Shown here piece after piece: positions 42,160 through 51,820 of a DNA stretch of 64,000 bases. The DNA comes from Roseivirga sp. UBA6061. Lineage in GTDB: Bacteria; Bacteroidota; Bacteroidia; Cytophagales; Cyclobacteriaceae. Where the stretch lies: contig DIYF01000092.1 in NCBI GenBank assembly GCA_002427745.1, positions 68,546 to 132,545 of the forward strand. Direction: 5' to 3'. How positions within the stretch are numbered: the stretch's first letter is position 1; every line of letters starts with the position of its first letter. The translations under genes and the position numbers were made by a program. The notes beneath the pieces were generated by a model. That model worked only from the letters and a program-made list of their open reading frames with translations. It ran no database searches and was not told the DNA's origin.

Positions 42160-45087
42160 TTAAAAACTCCTTTTTTCCAGATGTTTCTTTAAGTCAAGTT
42201 TGTTAATTCCTTTTTCCAACCAATCGGGTGCAGGTTCTCCTTTCAGGTGATGGTCGAAGAACTCCATCATTCTAACACTGTAGTCTTTTCGGTTTTCTAA
42301 CTTTCTCAACCCATGATTTTCTCCTTTGTACTGTACCAGCACCACCGGCTTTTTCAATCTCCTGAGTGCTGAGTAATATTCAATACCCTGGGTAAAGTCT
42401 ACTGCTCCGTCTTTATCATTATGAAGCATTAAGAGAGGAGTATTGACCTTTTTCACATGATATATCGGACTGTTTCTAAGGTAAGAATCCCAGTTTTCCC
42501 AGGGTGCGCCTCGAAATCTTCCTTGTGAGGATTCGAAGATGGACATATTTCCTCCACCTGAATTCCAATAAATCAGATCATACATGGAAACCATATTGGT
42601 AAGTGGAGCTCCGGCTGCAGCAGCTTTGAACATATTGGTTTGCGTAATGAGAAAAGCTGTCTGATACCCACCCCATGAATGGCCGTGGATACCAATATTG
42701 TCAGGATCAACTACGCCAGTAGCAATGGCAGCTTTCACGGCAGGGATGACTGCCCAGACTGCCGACATACCCGGATCATCGAGTTTGTAGACGATATCCG
42801 GCATAAATACAGCATAGCCATTGCTGGCATAAACATTTGGATTCCAGCCGGTGCCGCCAAAGCCTGGGTTCGACCAGTTGTGGCGGGTCTGCGACATTTT
42901 CTCGTAGTAATAAACAATGGTCGGATATTTTTTGCCCTTAACATAGTTTGCCGGAAGTATTAAGGTGCCTTGAAGTTTATCTCCTTTGTCCGTTACATAA
43001 TCCACAAGTTGAGATCCTGACGACCATTCATACTTATCGGCATCAGGTGCATTGGCTGTCACTTGTTTTGACCCGGCCAGTGATTTGTCAGTCACAAACA
43101 TTTCAGGAGGCGTGTTGAAGGTTTGTTTACCGAAGAAATATACATCTGCTTTTTCAGCCTTACGCAGGTTGCCAATGTTGGCATCTTCCCAAAGTAAAGA
43201 GGTTATTCCAGGTTTTAATCCAGCTTTTCTGGCTGGTGAAAGTGATGCTACTCCACTCTTCTTGTTCCATTCGCCATAGGTGCGCAGGTAAACAGTTTTA
43301 CTCAAATCAATTCCCTTTTCATCTGGATCCAAGCCAAATCTGTACTGGTAGCGTATACCTTCAGATCTACCGTTTTGCGTCAAATTTACGGGAGTAGATT
43401 TACCCTTGACAGGTACCTGCCAAATGTCCCAGCCGTCTCGAAGCAACACGTACTTACTATCAGAACTCCAGCCCAGGGCACCCACCAATGGCTTTTCTAT
43501 GTTGTGGTCGTCTTCTACATTTATAAATGAAACCGGGAGATTTTCAGTGATATTTTGCGTTGACCCACTTGCTATGTCGTAAACAAAGTAGTGACCATCT
43601 TTTCCATAGATAAATTGGTTACCATCGGTAGAGGGTCTTGGGAAAGATGAGAAAGAAGGCAAATAAAAATTGGTAAAGAGTTCTTTTCTTTCACCCGTCT
43701 TTAAATCCACAAGGTAAAAATCGCTGTATCGCTGACCATTCAGGTTGATGTCCAATTCATAGGTTTGAATATCAGAACCCAAGGCGTATCGATGCTTTGG
43801 GAAAATGTTCAAACTCCGCATACTACTGTCTTGCAAAGCAATATGTTTAGACGAAGCCACGTCATACATTGCCCAGAAGCTAAAATTTTTGTCTTGTCTT
43901 TCAGTCACCTGCTGACGCGATTGTAGTTTACTGTCATTCCAATGCCAGATGGTCATATCAGGTTGGTCTGCATCTTTTTTCTTTTTCGGCTTTCCTTTTT
44001 TAGCACTCACCTTAGCGATTGCTTTTTGCAGGTCTGAAATGGACTTTAGTGAAGTATCAGACATGATGGATTGCATGGCTTTTGCCTCTGCAGCCTTGAT
44101 TGAGTCTTTGTTGACCTCTTTCTTTTTAGCTGGCTTCTTTACCAGTTCTAAGGGATGAATTCCATAGAAAAGTCGAGTGAGGTCTTCTGACCACATGGGT
44201 CTTCTGTTACCGCTGATTGTATATTTCTGATCGAATCCAGTGCTATCTTTTACGGCATCGTATAAGGTTACCTGAGGCCTGGTCAGGTTTTTTACCCCAA
44301 GAACTTTACCGTGATCTTGCTTATACTTTTTATCTGCAACCATCTTGAGTGCAGCAAAGGCGTCTCCTTTCTCAGTCCAGTTTATAAACTTGTAAGAGGC
44401 ATCATCGGAGTCTAAAACCTGCGTACTGTTATTGGTTACATCCAGAAGGTAAATACCATTGCCCGATTTGTTAGCGGCATCAACCGCATAGGCAAGGTGA
44501 CTACCTGATTTATTGAACCTGAATTCTGATACATTTCCTATGTTTTGTGCTTTATCAGAATTCAAGTGATGGAGTAAAAGGTCAGAACCTTTGGACTTGC
44601 CATTATTGTCCTTCGCCAGGTTTATCGCAAGCAGTGAGGCTTGCTCATTATTGAAAGAATAGCTGATAACATTTTCGAACGTTTTCTTTTCATCTGTACC
44701 CAATTCTATCAAAGTAAGCTTGTCTCTAAGTGGCTTTCTTCTAGGGCCTTTGTTCGCTTTTTTAGCAGCATATTTAGGGTATTCTTTGAAAGCAATCCAT
44801 TTGCTGTCATCGCTGAATTGAATTGACGGAAAACTTGTCGACCCTATTGGATAAGACTTTTTGAGAGAATCAGGATCAGATATTTTTTTGATAATTATTT
44901 CTCCGTCAGTTTCCAGAGCTACAATTCCATAAGCAATCCACTGGCCATCAGGTGATACCTGAAAGGAAAAGGGCTGCATGTATTTCCAGGTGGGAATATC
45001 TTGCCAGTCAATAGCTTTTTTTTCTTGTGCTATCGAAAAACTGGCGAATAAAAAGAGTGCCGTTAAGGCTGCAAAATATTTACGCAT
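42160..45087 (-). CDS. S9 family prolyl-oligopeptidase-type peptidase, exported
   Basis: A 975-residue exported protein with signal MRKYFAALTALFLFASFSIAQ. The first 750 residues form a beta-propeller-like region with WDxxSK and DGxWIAY strands and a Lys-rich insert near 320-380 (KKPAKKKEVNKDSI). The catalytic alpha/beta domain at the end has GIHGHSWGG (Ser804), NDKDGAVDF (Asp893) and GENHGL (His925). The family cleaves short peptides, often after proline, but specificity cannot be read. At 975 residues it is longer than typical S9 members (about 700-800), owing to the inserted propeller section. The start ATG at 45087 fixes the signal. Divergent from another S9 gene. Confidence 0.85.
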   Translation of the reverse strand: MRKYFAALTALFLFASFSIAQEKKAIDWQDIPTWKYMQPFSFQVSPDGQWIAYGIVALETDGEIIIKKISDPDSLKKSYPIGSTSFPSIQFSDDSKWIAFKEYPKYAAKKANKGPRRKPLRDKLTLIELGTDEKKTFENVISYSFNNEQASLLAINLAKDNNGKSKGSDLLLHHLNSDKAQNIGNVSEFRFNKSGSHLAYAVDAANKSGNGIYLLDVTNNSTQVLDSDDASYKFINWTEKGDAFAALKMVADKKYKQDHGKVLGVKNLTRPQVTLYDAVKDSTGFDQKYTISGNRRPMWSEDLTRLFYGIHPLELVKKPAKKKEVNKDSIKAAEAKAMQSIMSDTSLKSISDLQKAIAKVSAKKGKPKKKKDADQPDMTIWHWNDSKLQSRQQVTERQDKNFSFWAMYDVASSKHIALQDSSMRSLNIFPKHRYALGSDIQTYELDINLNGQRYSDFYLVDLKTGERKELFTNFYLPSFSSFPRPSTDGNQFIYGKDGHYFVYDIASGSTQNITENLPVSFINVEDDHNIEKPLVGALGWSSDSKYVLLRDGWDIWQVPVKGKSTPVNLTQNGRSEGIRYQYRFGLDPDEKGIDLSKTVYLRTYGEWNKKSGVASLSPARKAGLKPGITSLLWEDANIGNLRKAEKADVYFFGKQTFNTPPEMFVTDKSLAGSKQVTANAPDADKYEWSSGSQLVDYVTDKGDKLQGTLILPANYVKGKKYPTIVYYYEKMSQTRHNWSNPGFGGTGWNPNVYASNGYAVFMPDIVYKLDDPGMSAVWAVIPAVKAAIATGVVDPDNIGIHGHSWGGYQTAFLITQTNMFKAAAAGAPLTNMVSMYDLIYWNSGGGNMSIFESSQGRFRGAPWENWDSYLRNSPIYHVKKVNTPLLMLHNDKDGAVDFTQGIEYYSALRRLKKPVVLVQYKGENHGLRKLENRKDYSVRMMEFFDHHLKGEPAPDWLEKGINKLDLKKHLEKRSF

Positions 45088-45418
45088 TGTTGAGTTTTTT
45101 TTCGAAAGCGGAAAATAGAAAAAAAAATGTAGCCCTGAGAGCGTTTTTGGACGAAGGAAATCTCGTTCATTGAAGATTATATCTGTTTTTATGAGAAGCG
45201 TTTTGATAAGGAACTTTCACTGAGTTTCAGGGTAGAAGGAAAGATGCAAAACCAAACCATTGCCTCACTGGTGTTTATGCACTTTTTGTTGGCCAAACGG
45301 ATCTGCCCATAGGCCAATCTTTCAAGGAATTTTTCTTTACTAAAATAAAAGAACAGCCGTTTTGACGATCAATTCCATCAAAAGGAATAATTTCATACCA
45401 ACCAAAATCAATACCCCA
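45088..45418. other. Intergenic region between two divergent S9 peptidase genes
   Basis: About 330 bp, AT-rich near 45100-45125 with an A-tract. It must carry both promoters. No repeat, RNA gene or convincing small frame was seen. Confidence 0.4.
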
Positions 45419-47782
45419 ATGCGCCTTCCAAAAACATTCAGATTTTCGGCATGCTTTGTTTTAGTTTGTATCGTACTCACTTCTTGTGATCAGGGTGATA
45501 ATACGCTCAGTATTACTGCGGAGGATTACAAGAATGCCGCCCGCTATATGGACCGTGACTGGAATGATCTGGTAGAGAACCAGATTGGCAGCATGCATTG
45601 GACGGGTAACGAATACCTGATCTACGACAAGCAGACCAAATCGGGAAAACAGTTTGTATTGGTGGATTTGGCAAAAAAAGAGAAGAAGAAAGCTTTTGAT
45701 ACCGAAAAGCTGGCGAAAGCACTCAGCGATAAACGTGGTGAAGAATTAGATGCCACAGATTTACCACTCAGAGACATCACTTATGATGCTGCTGGTGAAA
45801 AACTCTCCTTCAAAATCGGGAACACTGCCTACCGCTGCAACTTATCAGATTATAGCCTGGAAGATGAGGGAGCAGGGTTCAGGGGCAAAAGGCCTGCAGA
45901 GCATGTGTCGCCCAATGGTAAACTGGCAGCTTTTATCAAGGACTATAACCTTTGGGTGAGAAATCTGGAAACCAACAGAACCACCCAGCTTACCTTTGAT
46001 GGTAAGAAAGACTATGGCTATGCCACTGATAATGCCGGATGGACCAGGTCTGACCATGCTGTTTTAAGATGGTCGCCCAATTCTGATAAAATAGCTACCT
46101 TTCAGCAAGATGCCAGAGGTGTAGGGGAGATGTACCTGACCTCTACCAATGTGGGGCATCCGACTCTGGAGGCCTGGAAATATCCACTACCTGGCGACAA
46201 TACCATTTTCACGATAGAGCGTGTGATCATTCACCTGGGCAGGCAACCCAAAGTGGTTCGGTTAAAGAGAGATAAGGAGTATCAGCGCGGTACTACTACA
46301 GATCATATCACTAACAGGGCAGGGGTGTTGTTAGATGCCCAATGGAGTGCAGATGGTTCACAGTTTGCCTTTGTGACCGGCTCCCGTGATCATAAAACAG
46401 CTGATCTGCAAGTCGCCAATGCCAATACCGGGGCAGTTCGCTCAGTTTACAGAGAAACGGTGGATACCTACTATGAATCGGCCAATAATGCTGCCCAGGG
46501 ATCTCCTGACGGGCCTTTGTACTGGAGTGTGTTGTTCGACAGTGATGAGTTTATCTGGTTTTCTGAAAAAACAAACTGGAGGCATTTGTATCTGCATAAC
46601 CTGGGTTCGGGAAATGTGAAGAACGCCATTACCGAAGGTGAATGGGCCACGCAACAAATTATGCATATCGACAGGGGAAATCGGGAGATTTATTTTACGG
46701 TAGGGGGAAAGGATGAAGGCAATCCTTACTATCACTATTTGTACAAGGCCGGCTTTGATGGCAGTGACCTTAAAAATCTGACACCGGAGAGGGGGGCGCA
46801 CAGCTTTAACTTCTCCCCGGATAGAAAACTTATTGTAGATACCTATTCCACAGTAGATACGCCTCCGGTTTCTGTACTACGTGATACTGATGGAAACATA
46901 GTGCTTGAACTGGAGCAGAGTAACATTGAGGCTTTAAAGGAAGAAGGCTGGCAGGCTCCCGTGGAGTTTACAGTGAAGGCAAGAGATAACGAAACCGACT
47001 TATACGGTGTCACCTTTTTGCCAACGCATTATGATGAGAACAAATCCTATCCTGTGCTCAACTATCTATACCCCGGACCACAGTCCGGCAGTGTAGGTCG
47101 CTATGGTTTCAGAGCCGTATGGCGCGATTTTCAGGCCGTGGCAGAGCTCGGTTTTGTGGTGGTGGCCGTAGATGCCATGGGCACCCCGGGCAGGTCTAAG
47201 GCCTTTCATGACTATTACTATGGCAATATGGGGGATAACGGAGTGCCTGATAATATGGCCGCCATAAAGCAACTGGCCCAAACATATAAGGCAATGGATC
47301 TGGACAGAGTGGGCATCTGGGGGCACTCTGGTGGCGGATTCGCCTCGACCAGGGCGATACTGGCCTATCCCGATTTTTATAAGGTAGCGGTGTCCTCATC
47401 AGGCAATCATGAAAACAGAAATTATGAAGCTGACTGGGGAGAGAAATGGCAGGGGCTGCTGACTGAAAATAAGATTGAAGGTCAGGAATACGGAACCACT
47501 AACTATGACAATCAGGCCAATCTCTTGCTGGCTGAAAACCTGAAAGGGAGGCTGCTTATAGCACATGGCTCTATGGATAACAATGTGCCTCCCTCTAACA
47601 CTATGCTGATGGTGGATGCGCTGATCAAGGCCAACAAGGATTTTGACCTGTTGATATTCCCCAATCAACGCCATGGCTATGGTAGTATGACTCCTTATTT
47701 TACCAGAAAGCGCTGGGATTATTGGGTGAAGCATTTATTGAATACTGAACCACCCAGAGAGGTTTCATTGGAGAACTTCTAG
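45419..47782 (+). CDS. Dipeptidyl-peptidase-IV-like S9 peptidase, lipoprotein
   Basis: A 787-residue lipoprotein from the ATG at 45419 (MRLPKTFRFSACFVLVCIVLTSC, Cys23). The longer frame to 45362 begins with TTG and would mask the signal. The N-terminal DPP-IV-type propeller has WSPNSDKIATFQQDARGVGEMYLTSTNVGHPTLE and RTTQLTFDGKKDYGYAT. The catalytic domain has GHSGGG (Ser637), GSMDNNVP (Asp720) and RHGYG (His752). DPP-IV enzymes remove dipeptides after Pro or Ala. This fits an exported peptide scavenger, one of three S9 enzymes within 13 kb. Confidence 0.87.
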   Translation: MRLPKTFRFSACFVLVCIVLTSCDQGDNTLSITAEDYKNAARYMDRDWNDLVENQIGSMHWTGNEYLIYDKQTKSGKQFVLVDLAKKEKKKAFDTEKLAKALSDKRGEELDATDLPLRDITYDAAGEKLSFKIGNTAYRCNLSDYSLEDEGAGFRGKRPAEHVSPNGKLAAFIKDYNLWVRNLETNRTTQLTFDGKKDYGYATDNAGWTRSDHAVLRWSPNSDKIATFQQDARGVGEMYLTSTNVGHPTLEAWKYPLPGDNTIFTIERVIIHLGRQPKVVRLKRDKEYQRGTTTDHITNRAGVLLDAQWSADGSQFAFVTGSRDHKTADLQVANANTGAVRSVYRETVDTYYESANNAAQGSPDGPLYWSVLFDSDEFIWFSEKTNWRHLYLHNLGSGNVKNAITEGEWATQQIMHIDRGNREIYFTVGGKDEGNPYYHYLYKAGFDGSDLKNLTPERGAHSFNFSPDRKLIVDTYSTVDTPPVSVLRDTDGNIVLELEQSNIEALKEEGWQAPVEFTVKARDNETDLYGVTFLPTHYDENKSYPVLNYLYPGPQSGSVGRYGFRAVWRDFQAVAELGFVVVAVDAMGTPGRSKAFHDYYYGNMGDNGVPDNMAAIKQLAQTYKAMDLDRVGIWGHSGGGFASTRAILAYPDFYKVAVSSSGNHENRNYEADWGEKWQGLLTENKIEGQEYGTTNYDNQANLLLAENLKGRLLIAHGSMDNNVPPSNTMLMVDALIKANKDFDLLIFPNQRHGYGSMTPYFTRKRWDYWVKHLLNTEPPREVSLENF

Positions 47783-47957
47783 TCTTTGTTGGTTAGCTGG
47801 AGCGACTGACTTGCTGAACTTGACTATGAGTTTGATAACATCCAGATTATCATGCGTAAGCTCGACTTTTCAAGTTTGTATAGAAGTATCTTACCGTAGC
47901 AGCCTTTGCAAATAACCCGGTAAGCTTATGGATGATAGTGTTTCTTCTCCGCAGGCT

Positions 47958-49484
47958 TTATTCCAATTTAAAACCATTTTTCAGCAAAAATTCTTCAGTA
48001 AGTCTTCTTCTTTCTTCCAAATCCTTTTGAGCGCTTCCTCTGAAAAAATGCCCCATGCCAGCATATGAGCGTGAAGTGAAGCTATTTTTGGTGTTTTTAA
48101 TGGCATCCCTGAATTTTTCAAATCCGGAGAATTCAACAATATCATCGTCCTCTCCATGGAAGCTGAGAATGGGTGGAAGGTTTTTATCAATAAGATAAAG
48201 CGGTGAGATGGTTTTTGTGTCGTAATTGATATCGTAAACATCTCTGCCGGCAATGTTATATGGGCATGACATCAAAATTATGGCATCTGGTCTTGAACTA
48301 TATTCTGACGTCACCCCAAAGTCTTCAGGGGTTTCAATCATACCCGAAACCAGGGCTAAATGCGCACCTGCGGAAAAACCGTCCGCCAAAACCTTCTTTG
48401 GGTCAATACCTAATTCGTTTGCATTTTCCCGGACCCAGGCTATTGCAGCAAGGGCATCACTTACCGAAGCTTTCACATCTGTACCATGGATGTTCCTCTG
48501 GCGATAATCGAAGGCAATCGCAACTCTTCCTTCTTCAGCGGCACTTTTACAGACGCCATAACTCCATTCAGGTAATCCAATCGCCCAACCGCCACCATTG
48601 AAAAATAAATGGGCAGGTTTTGTCTGACTTTTATCGTGATTTTCCGGGTAGAAAATATGGGCGTTGAGCGTGATGCCATTCACGGTTTTGTAAACTTTTA
48701 TTTCGCTGGCGTCCTTCCTTCTGTCCTTACCCATTTGGTAGGTATCCTGTATTTCTTTTACATAGGCTGGATTTTTGACATCTTCCACAGCTTTCGCAAA
48801 AGCATAATCAAAGGCTTCCACACGATAGGTCCAGATGTTGGAGGTAAAATGTTCCTTGATAAAAAAATCTTTCACACTTTGATGAGCGTCTAACTCAACG
48901 ATTGCGTTGTAACGATTGTCTAAACGTTTTAGAGGAACATATTCGAGGTGTGAAAACTTGTATTTTCCAGCAGAAAGAATATCAAAGTAATAGTTCACAC
49001 ATCTTTTATACGCCTTAAACTGAACTAAGGAAGGGTTATCAAAACTTCCCTTCATCACATGTTCAAAATAGTCTTTGGAGACGGTTGCGTTTTTCTGAAA
49101 GTCAGCAAAACGATGATAGTTGTTTGGATACAACAACCGATAGCGTTTGTGTATGAATTTGGTTTCAGTTAACAGACTATCAATGAGTTGCGTATCTATT
49201 TCCTCAGTATGCTCTTCGTAGCTCTTGACCAGTTTCTGTACGGTTTGCTCTAAAGAATCTATGACTAAGTTAAAGGGCTCTAATTCCTGACTGAATATCT
49301 TTCCACGATTGTCTGTCACAAAGGAATCGTTTTTTCTGATGAGATTGCTGAAAGACTCGCGTAGTGACTGTTTTTGTTCAGCAAGTGGACTTGAAGAAGT
49401 CGGTTTTATTTGGAGGTCAGTTTGTCCAAGGACTAATGTGAACTGGATGAGTGCAATGGGAAATGTGAGATATTTAAAATTCAT
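47958..49484 (-). CDS. Exported esterase/lipase-like alpha/beta hydrolase
   Basis: A 508-residue exported protein (signal MNFKYLTFPIALIQFTLVLGQT). Residues 25-250 are a long helical N-terminal part with no family I recognise (SLEQTVQKLVKSYEEHTEEIDTQLID, KRYRLLYPNNYHRFADFQK). The alpha/beta hydrolase domain has the oxyanion motif GGGW (FNGGGWAIG), the nucleophile GFSAGAHLAL, the acid DDDIVEF and the His GMGHFF. It resembles BD-FAE-like feruloyl or acetyl esterases. The N-terminal part is unusual for such small esterases and might mediate binding. The ATG at 49484 fixes the signal. Confidence 0.78.
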   Translation of the reverse strand: MNFKYLTFPIALIQFTLVLGQTDLQIKPTSSSPLAEQKQSLRESFSNLIRKNDSFVTDNRGKIFSQELEPFNLVIDSLEQTVQKLVKSYEEHTEEIDTQLIDSLLTETKFIHKRYRLLYPNNYHRFADFQKNATVSKDYFEHVMKGSFDNPSLVQFKAYKRCVNYYFDILSAGKYKFSHLEYVPLKRLDNRYNAIVELDAHQSVKDFFIKEHFTSNIWTYRVEAFDYAFAKAVEDVKNPAYVKEIQDTYQMGKDRRKDASEIKVYKTVNGITLNAHIFYPENHDKSQTKPAHLFFNGGGWAIGLPEWSYGVCKSAAEEGRVAIAFDYRQRNIHGTDVKASVSDALAAIAWVRENANELGIDPKKVLADGFSAGAHLALVSGMIETPEDFGVTSEYSSRPDAIILMSCPYNIAGRDVYDINYDTKTISPLYLIDKNLPPILSFHGEDDDIVEFSGFEKFRDAIKNTKNSFTSRSYAGMGHFFRGSAQKDLEERRRLTEEFLLKNGFKLE

Positions 49485-50045
49485 CAGTTTATGGAATAGT
49501 TACAAAGGTGCTTCGCAAGGATGTACTTCGAATATCAGGGGTGGTTACATGTGATGTTGATTGTTTTATGCTTGCAGAGAACGTCCGAAGGTATCAGGCG
49601 TGAATCGAGAAGAAGGTAAAAGGACTTTTGTGAATCCTTGTACTGTTTATGAGTGGGTTCTTCTAAGCTGACTTTCCCGGTTGTCAGGTTCTTCGTGTTG
49701 AAAGGGGCCAGCGACCATTGGTTTTATGGTGGGGGGAGCAGTCTTTTTATATCCGGGAACAAGATCGACTGACAAGACTGCCAGGCCCAATTGATGGCTG
49801 ATTACCCTGTGTTGAGATGAGTGAGCGAACGTTCTGGCTACGCGTCCGCCAAAGGCAGGGTAAATAGTGCGGGAGGGACAGGGCAGAGCCAGGGCTAAAG
49901 AAGTCGGAAGGTTTTTAATCGATCTTTGGTAGCACTAAAAGTGCTGAATGTAAGATGGTACCCACAGCATAAGCGTCTGTGGGAGCCGATTCACATATTA
50001 TAGGTCTGTATCAACACAACTTTGGTGGGCGAAGACGGGTACTTT
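49485..50045. other. Intergenic region with a dispersed 43-nt repeat
   Basis: About 560 bp without a gene. A 43-nt sequence at 49831-49873 (GTTCTGGCTACGCGTCCGCC... GGGTAAATAGTGC) recurs at 55507-55549. Two small hairpins follow: AGCAC-TAAAA-GTGCT at 49931-49945 and CCCACAG-N9-CTGTGGG at 49961-49983. They may end the transcript of the oxidoreductase gene. Confidence 0.5.
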
Positions 50046-51512
50046 CTATCCAACCGTTCCAAAATCCCAATCTCCTCTGTACTTGCGCTGTACCCATTGA
50101 TTGGCTTCTTTAAGGTTGGTGATTTCCATCTTTGCCCCATCCCATAACAATTGCTTCCTGCCGATGAAACGCTTGTTTCCCTGCCAGAAATTATCATTCT
50201 CTAATTCCGGGTTTTTAAGGCCGTGAGCTCTTATGGCAAGGTTGCCCATAAGGATGCTCTCTGTGAAAGGACCTGCATAAGAAAAGGGAGAGCTTGTAAC
50301 ACCCTTACCATAACCTGCCATTGCCGCATTGACCCATTGGACATAGTGCCCTTCCGGTACGCGTGCTTCAGTCTCAGCGGGCATTTCTTCTAATTCCATC
50401 AATCGTGTTGGAATCAATCTTGGGTTGGCCCCGTAGCAATCGCACATCAGAGTGCCCTTGGTGCCGTAGAAAATACATCCTCCATCCCAGTTGCCCATTT
50501 CTTCGTCAGGGCCCAGTCCATCAGGACGTTCCGGTTGAATACCACCGTCCATCCATGCCACCTTAATCTCGCCAGGTCCATCCGTTCGAGGATAGGTGAA
50601 ATGTATCTTGCTAGAGTCAGGAAAGCTCGCTGATATATCCTTCTCAGAGAAGTTGCCGACATAGCTACCGGTGACACTGCATTCCACAGAAGAAGGATAT
50701 TTGATCGGTAGGATCCTGAATACCGGATCCATGATGTGACAGGCCATGTCTCCCAGCGCTCCTGTACCATAATCTCCCCAACCTCTCCAGTCAAAAGGAT
50801 GATAACCTTTGTTATAGTCTCTGTAAGGTGCTGTGCCCAACCATAAGTCCCAGTTAAGTTCTGACGGCACAGGCATTTTACCGGTTGGTACCTGTTGTGC
50901 CTGTGGCCATATCGGGCGATTGGTCCAGCAGACTACCTTTTCTACCATACCGATCATGCCCGAGTCATACATCTCTTTCATCTTGCGCACACCATCTCCG
51001 GAAGCGCCCTGGTTACCCATCTGCGTGACTACCTTAAACTTGTCGGCTGCTTCGGTGAGTACTCTTGCTTCGTAAATGTCATGAGTCAAAGGCTTTTGTA
51101 CATAAACGTGTTTGCCTCTTTGCATGGCGTCATAAGCGGCCACAGCGTGCATATGGTCAGGGGTAGATATAGTAACACCATCAATATCCTTTTCATGTTT
51201 ATTCAACATTTTCCGGAAGTCCTGATAGTACTTAGCGTCTGGCCAGGCGTCCTTAGCCCTTGCTGCCTGTCTCTTGTCCACATCACAAAAAGCAATGACG
51301 GAAGCATTCGGACTCTTAGCGCATTCTCCGAGGTCACTGAATCCTTTTCCGCCAGCACCTATTCCAACGATATTAAAGGTATCACTTGGCGGGATAAACC
51401 CATTTCCTCCGAGAACGTGTCTGGGCACAATCATAAATCCTGCGGCCCCCACTGAAGCTTTCTTTATGAAATTTCTTCTTCCGTCCTCGTTAATGCTTTT
51501 TGATTTTTTCAT
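50046..51512 (-). CDS. Tat-exported Gfo/Idh/MocA family oxidoreductase
   Basis: A 488-residue protein. The N-terminus has a twin-arginine signal (RRNFIKKASVGAAGFMIVPRHVLGG), so it is exported folded with its cofactor bound. The Rossmann motif IVGIGAGGKG is at 48-57, and the conserved Lys of EKP is in VYVQKPL (Lys140; the usual Glu is Gln here). GDYGTGALGDMACHIMDP is the usual substrate-domain region. Members act on sugars, inositols or related compounds through NAD(P). In Bacteroidota such periplasmic forms are often linked to glycan breakdown, but no glycan genes lie next to it. Start at 51512. Confidence 0.87.
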   Translation of the reverse strand: MKKSKSINEDGRRNFIKKASVGAAGFMIVPRHVLGGNGFIPPSDTFNIVGIGAGGKGFSDLGECAKSPNASVIAFCDVDKRQAARAKDAWPDAKYYQDFRKMLNKHEKDIDGVTISTPDHMHAVAAYDAMQRGKHVYVQKPLTHDIYEARVLTEAADKFKVVTQMGNQGASGDGVRKMKEMYDSGMIGMVEKVVCWTNRPIWPQAQQVPTGKMPVPSELNWDLWLGTAPYRDYNKGYHPFDWRGWGDYGTGALGDMACHIMDPVFRILPIKYPSSVECSVTGSYVGNFSEKDISASFPDSSKIHFTYPRTDGPGEIKVAWMDGGIQPERPDGLGPDEEMGNWDGGCIFYGTKGTLMCDCYGANPRLIPTRLMELEEMPAETEARVPEGHYVQWVNAAMAGYGKGVTSSPFSYAGPFTESILMGNLAIRAHGLKNPELENDNFWQGNKRFIGRKQLLWDGAKMEITNLKEANQWVQRKYRGDWDFGTVG

Positions 51513-51820
51513 AGGTGTTTTTATTGATGGGTCAACTCAAATTCTGTTTTGCTTTCAATGCCGGTTCTTTAAAAAGTTCGGATAGGATCACGGCAATTTG
51601 GCTGGTAGCAATTTTGTGATCTTAATTTAACTTAAAAAAATAGACTATTGCCTAATGAAGATTATCAATGGTTTTGCTTTGGTTTGAAATCATCATGGGT
51701 GATAGTTTGCGTATGCTGAGTACCCCGAATGATATGAACTATACATCTTGTCATGTTCAGGAATTAATAGATTGAGTGCCAGTAGAGTAAGCACTCACTG
51801 TATTGATCTCCAGACGGGCA
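51513..51820. other. Intergenic region without a gene
   Basis: About 308 bp between the two minus-strand genes. It should contain the oxidoreductase promoter. No convincing frame, repeat or RNA gene was seen. Confidence 0.4.

Noticed and set aside
50895..51455. 186-codon frame antisense to the Gfo/Idh/MocA gene
   Set aside because: It has no recognisable motif and covers the strongly conserved Rossmann part of the oxidoreductase.
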